Shown: positions 5,947-7,550 of the stretch, one piece after another
Position numbering within the stretch: position 1 is the stretch's first letter
Layout: every line of letters begins with the position of its first letter
Assembly: GCA_023418055.1 (NCBI GenBank)
Contig: JAEZDP010000043.1
Location: 1-7,550 of the forward strand
Source: Acidobacteriota bacterium
Lineage (GTDB): Bacteria; Acidobacteriota; Vicinamibacteria; Vicinamibacterales; Vicinamibacteraceae
Reading direction: 5' to 3'
DNA: 7,550 nucleotides
Notes under the pieces: generated by a model
What the model was told of the DNA's origin: nothing
Databases searched by the model: none
The model's input: only the letters and a program-made list of their open reading frames with translations
Program-made: the position numbers and the translations under genes

Positions 5947-6225
5947 TCAGTGGTCATCCACGATCTCGACGTCGTGTGCATCGCCGTCTGTCCACGTGAA
6001 GCACACGCGCCACTGATCGTTGATCCGGATGCTGTGCTGCCCTCGGCGGTCTCCCCTGAGTGCCTCGAGATGGTTTCCTGGCGGCACCTTCAGGTCTTCC
6101 AGGGTGCGGGCGCGGTGCAGGTACAGCAGCTTTCGACGCGCAGGTCGCTCGATCGCCCTGAAGCGCTTCACCGGAACGTCATCAAAGAGCAGTGCCACAT
6201 CCTTGTCCCGGAAGGAACGGATCAC
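5947..6225 (-). CDS. higB: HigB/RelE-superfamily mRNA interferase toxin
   Basis: This 92-residue toxin belongs to the HigB (RelE-superfamily) ribosome-dependent ribonucleases, which cleave mRNA in the A site. The start MIRSFRDKDVALLFDD is the family N-terminus (compare MIxSFRxKxLxxFF). The C-terminal half carries the conserved HLEALRGDRRGQHSIRINDQWRVCFTW (52-78) and ends DAHDVEIVDDH. The basic residues in SIRINDQWR fit the RNA-binding and catalytic face. The length is normal and no lesion is seen. The start codon is GTG (6223-6225): adjacent in-frame TAA and TAG codons lie only four codons upstream, so no earlier start is possible. Toxin before antitoxin is the usual higBA order. No good Shine-Dalgarno precedes the GTG, suggesting weak translation of the toxin. 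Confidence 0.9.
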   Translation of the reverse strand: MIRSFRDKDVALLFDDVPVKRFRAIERPARRKLLYLHRARTLEDLKVPPGNHLEALRGDRRGQHSIRINDQWRVCFTWTDGDAHDVEIVDDH

Positions 6226-6227
6226 TC

Positions 6228-6260
6228 GACGCGTCTATTACGAGTGACGTAACGCGTCAA
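6228..6260 (-). promoter_or_regulatory. Probable higBA promoter and operator
   Basis: Immediately upstream of the higB GTG lies GACGCGT (6228-6234) and its inverted copy ACGCGTC (6252-6258), with a second inverted pair TTACG/CGTAA (6238-6242, 6248-6252) between them. Read on the minus strand, TTGACG (complement of 6255-6260) is a good -35. A -10 could be TAGACG at 17-bp spacing or TAATAG at a short 14-bp spacing. HigA proteins bind inverted repeats overlapping their own promoter, so this palindromic block is the likely autoregulatory site. The exact -10 is uncertain. Confidence 0.5.
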
Positions 6261-6696
6261 GGTCGGTCGGTTCGCCACATCGTGCGCTAGCAGACCAATC
6301 AAGTTCGCCTCGGAACGTCGGCTACGGACGGCAGCCACACGGCCAAGGTGCATCAAGTCGCGCGAACAGGTCCGACTCGCCCCACAGGAGGTGCTCGCCG
6401 ACCCACCGCGATCGGGGTATCGAATAACCGACCGCTGGCGGAGGCAACCGCCGGCCCCAGGCCCTGGTCAATTTTCGTCGAGCACCGCTGGTCAGTTTTC
6501 AGCGAGGCGGTAACAGCTGATGCCCTTGCGCTGCCATGGAAGCCGTTGATCGAACGGCAGGAACGCCCGCTCTGTGACGACTGTCAGGACCGCCGGATGC
6601 CGGCAGACGTCCTCAGACCGTGATCGACCCAGTCCGCACCAAATTGCAGACATTTCCGCGCGATTTCACTGTGCTGGGTTGACTCGAGGAAGGAGA
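6261..6696. other. Intergenic stretch without a recognisable gene
   Basis: These 436 bp lie upstream of higB and downstream of tRNA-Phe on the minus strand. A 91-codon plus-strand frame (6348-6623) and a minus-strand frame running through the tRNA have no recognisable protein features. The only structured element seen is the tandem TGGTCA-TTTTC repeat at 6464-6515. Position between a tRNA and a toxin-antitoxin pair is typical of accessory DNA, but no integrase or attachment-site duplication of the tRNA 3' end was found. Confidence 0.5.
6464..6515 (-). mobile_element. Possible solitary IS21-family terminal repeat remnant
   Basis: Two tandem copies with a 24-bp period read CTGGTCAATTTTCG (from 6464) and CTGGTCAGTTTTCA (from 6488). 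On the minus strand the block begins TGTTACCGCC at 6515 and continues CTGAAAACTGACCA and GAAAATTGACCA. A TG terminus followed by repeated CTGAAAA-TTGACC-type motifs is the style of IS21-family ends, where several internal repeats bind the transposase. No istA or istB sequence and no opposite end were seen nearby, so at most this is a relic. The call rests on remembered pattern. Confidence 0.4.
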
Positions 6697-6772
6697 TGGT
6701 GCCGAGGGCCAGAATCGAACTGGCGACACTACGATTTTCAGTCGTATGCTCTACCAACTGAGCTACCTCGGC
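6697..6772 (-). tRNA. tRNA-Phe (anticodon GAA)
   Basis: Read on the minus strand, the 76-nt gene starts GCCGAGGTAGCTCAGTTGGTAGAGC, giving a 7-bp acceptor stem (GCCGAGG with CCTCGGC) and a D arm. The anticodon arm is TACGA-CTGAAAA-TCGTA with anticodon GAA. The T arm has GTTCGATTC between GCCA- and TGGC-type stem strands. Discriminator A is followed by an encoded CCA (6697-6699). All arms pair well and it looks functional. It stands alone in this window, between recA and the higBA region. Confidence 0.97.
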
Positions 6773-6802
6773 ACGAAGTAGCGGGGCAGGAACAGCCCGC
6801 GA

Positions 6803-6808
6803 AGCATA
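6803..6808 (-). promoter_or_regulatory. Candidate -10 for tRNA-Phe
   Basis: On the minus strand TATGCT (complement of 6803-6808) lies about 30 nt upstream of the tRNA 5' end and matches the -10 consensus at four positions. A -35 at proper spacing would be TAGTCA-like, which is weak. The transcribed leader contains a short GCGGG/CCCGC stem (6781-6785 and 6796-6800). Confidence 0.3.
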
Positions 6809-6888
6809 GCACACGCCTCAGCGAGTGACTACCTGCGGAGCATGACGATTCCGCGACACGCCGAACGCCTCGTCGCCGAAGGAGGAAC

Positions 6889-6973
6889 GTTGGTAGGGCC
6901 GGCTGTAGCGACCGGCCACTTCCTGGTGTGTGAGGCAGGGCGTGGCCCGTCTCTGGCGACGGGCCCTACCAAC
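6889..6973. repeat. 85-bp nested palindromic element (BIME/MITE-like)
   Basis: The outer arms GTTGGTAGGGCC (6889-6900) and GGCCCTACCAAC (6962-6973) are exact 12-bp inverted repeats. Inside are two hairpins, GGCCGG/CCGGCC (6897-6902, 6912-6917) and GGCCCGTC/GACGGGCC (6944-6951, 6958-6965), which share 4 bp each with the outer arms. The inner segments TGTAGCGACCGGCC and TCTGGCGACGGGCC match at 11 of 14 positions. The element sits between tRNA-Phe and recA and has no coding capacity. The compact paired-hairpin design suggests a dispersed, non-autonomous repeat. Confidence 0.7.
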
Positions 6974-6980
6974 AGCGGGT

Positions 6981-6998
6981 GTCCGGCGCATGCCGGAC
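6981..6998 (-). terminator. Hairpin after recA
   Basis: GTCCGGC (6981-6987) and GCCGGAC (6992-6998) form a perfect 7-bp stem with a GCAT loop, starting 7 nt past the recA stop on the minus strand. Position and stability suit a terminator or 3' protector, but the sequence that follows on the minus strand (ACCCGCTGTTG) is not U-rich. Confidence 0.45.
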
Positions 6999-7005
6999 GA
7001 TATCG

Positions 7006-7550
7006 TCAACCCGCGACGGGCTCCGGCGTGGCCGGCGCGAGACCCAGCTCCTTGCGCAAGCGCTCGTCAATCGACTGGAATGTGGCCGGGTTCTCCCTCA
7101 GGAACTGCTTGGCGTTCTCGCGCCCCTGGCCAAGCCGCTCACCCTGGTACGAGAACCACGTGCCGCTCTTGTCCACGATCTTGCGCTCGACGCCGAGGTC
7201 GAGGAGGTCGCCTTCGCGCGAGATCCCCTCGCCGTACATCACGTCGAACTCCGCCTCGCGGAACGGCGGCGCGACCTTGTTCTTCACCACCTTCACGCGC
7301 GTGCGGCCACCAGTGACCACGTCGCCATCCTTGATGGCGCCGATGCGGCGGATGTCGATGCGCACCGAGGAGTAGAACTTCAGCGCGCGCCCGCCGGTGG
7401 TCGTCTCCGGGTTACCGAACATGACGCCGATCTTCTCGCGCAGCTGGTTGATGAAGATCAGGCAGGTCTTGCTCTTGGCGACCACGCCGGTCAGCTTCCG
7501 GAGTGCCTGTGACATCAAACGCGCCTGCAGGCCGACCTGCGCTTCACCCA
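7006..7550 (-). CDS. recA: RecA recombinase (C-terminal part, 5' end outside window)
   Basis: The last 180 residues of RecA, the ATP-dependent strand-exchange filament and LexA co-protease, are present. The frame is open at the right edge. It starts GEAQVGLQARLMSQALRKLTG, then LIFINQLREKIGVMFGNPETTTGG (end of the ATPase core and the L2 DNA-binding loop), then RALKFYSSVRIDIRR. The C-terminal domain follows (KVVKNKVAPPFREAEFDVMYGEGISREGDLLDLG...SGTWFSYQGERLGQGRENAKQFL). The TTG at 7516-7518 is an internal Leu, not a start, because conserved RecA sequence continues upstream. The end (LRKELGLAPATPEPVAG) is short and lacks the strongly acidic tail of E. coli RecA. The Walker A is outside the window. 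Confidence 0.97.
   Translation of the reverse strand, partial: GEAQVGLQARLMSQALRKLTGVVAKSKTCLIFINQLREKIGVMFGNPETTTGGRALKFYSSVRIDIRRIGAIKDGDVVTGGRTRVKVVKNKVAPPFREAEFDVMYGEGISREGDLLDLGVERKIVDKSGTWFSYQGERLGQGRENAKQFLRENPATFQSIDERLRKELGLAPATPEPVAG

Noticed and set aside
6348..6623. 91-codon plus-strand frame
   Set aside because: No recognisable motif, no Shine-Dalgarno of note, and it runs through the IS-like repeat; not supported as a gene.
6697..6772. tRNA-Phe as an integrated-element attachment site
   Set aside because: No integrase and no duplicated copy of the tRNA 3' end was seen in the flanking sequence.
6584..6814. Minus-strand open frame encoding EVAQLVEHTTENRSVASSILALGTI
   Set aside because: This peptide is the translation of the tRNA-Phe gene itself, a well-known spurious protein in annotations.
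6842..7512. Plus-strand frames opposite recA
   Set aside because: They are antisense shadows of the unmistakable RecA sequence.

Overview
The window is high-GC DNA with long open frames on both strands. Its gene content is a secreted DUF1080 (3-keto-disaccharide hydrolase-type) protein, a short membrane MutS-like ATPase, a secreted NHL propeller and a HigBA module. Together with dispersed palindromic repeats, this points to a free-living bacterium, most plausibly Acidobacteriota (Vicinamibacteria-like). That placement is an inference from gene style, not from a phylogenetic marker; the partial recA at the right edge is the best marker for testing it.

Layout from left to right. (i) 2-676 (+) is the C-terminal part of a HlyD/RND-type periplasmic adaptor, whose last codons run into a repeat array (650-768). 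(ii) 778-1434 (-) is a small secreted protein with a GGLAGAD..C signature (DUF1554/endostatin-like, lectin-type fold). (iii) A 62-bp divergent promoter region follows. (iv) 1497-3440 (+) is a membrane-anchored MutS-like ATPase, overlapping by 4 bp with 3437-4474 (+), an exported NHL-repeat protein. (v) A second repeat array (4483-4577) separates that pair from the convergent DUF1080 gene at 4598-5551 (-). (vi) 5635-6225 (-) is a higB-higA toxin-antitoxin pair. (vii) About 470 bp without a recognisable gene carries what looks like a solitary IS21-type terminal repeat. (viii) tRNA-Phe (GAA) lies on the minus strand at 6697-6772. (ix) A nested palindromic element lies between the tRNA and the partial recA gene (7006-7550, -).

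The genes do not form one pathway. The MutS-like/NHL pair looks like a translationally coupled operon, and higBA is its own unit. The adaptor, lectin-like and DUF1080 genes are separate envelope or export functions.

Two signals stand out. First, the two intergenic repeat arrays each hold four copies of a near-palindromic GGTC(A/T)GACC core with exactly the same centre-to-centre spacing of 28, 27 and 27 bp. They differ in orientation (++++ and ++--), and both sit at convergent gene ends. Second, the HigA antitoxin carries two compensating one-base indels that put about 20 residues of a conserved helical segment out of frame. This is either a real lesion in the antitoxin or a pair of sequence errors. 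No complete novel defence or biosynthetic system is evident.
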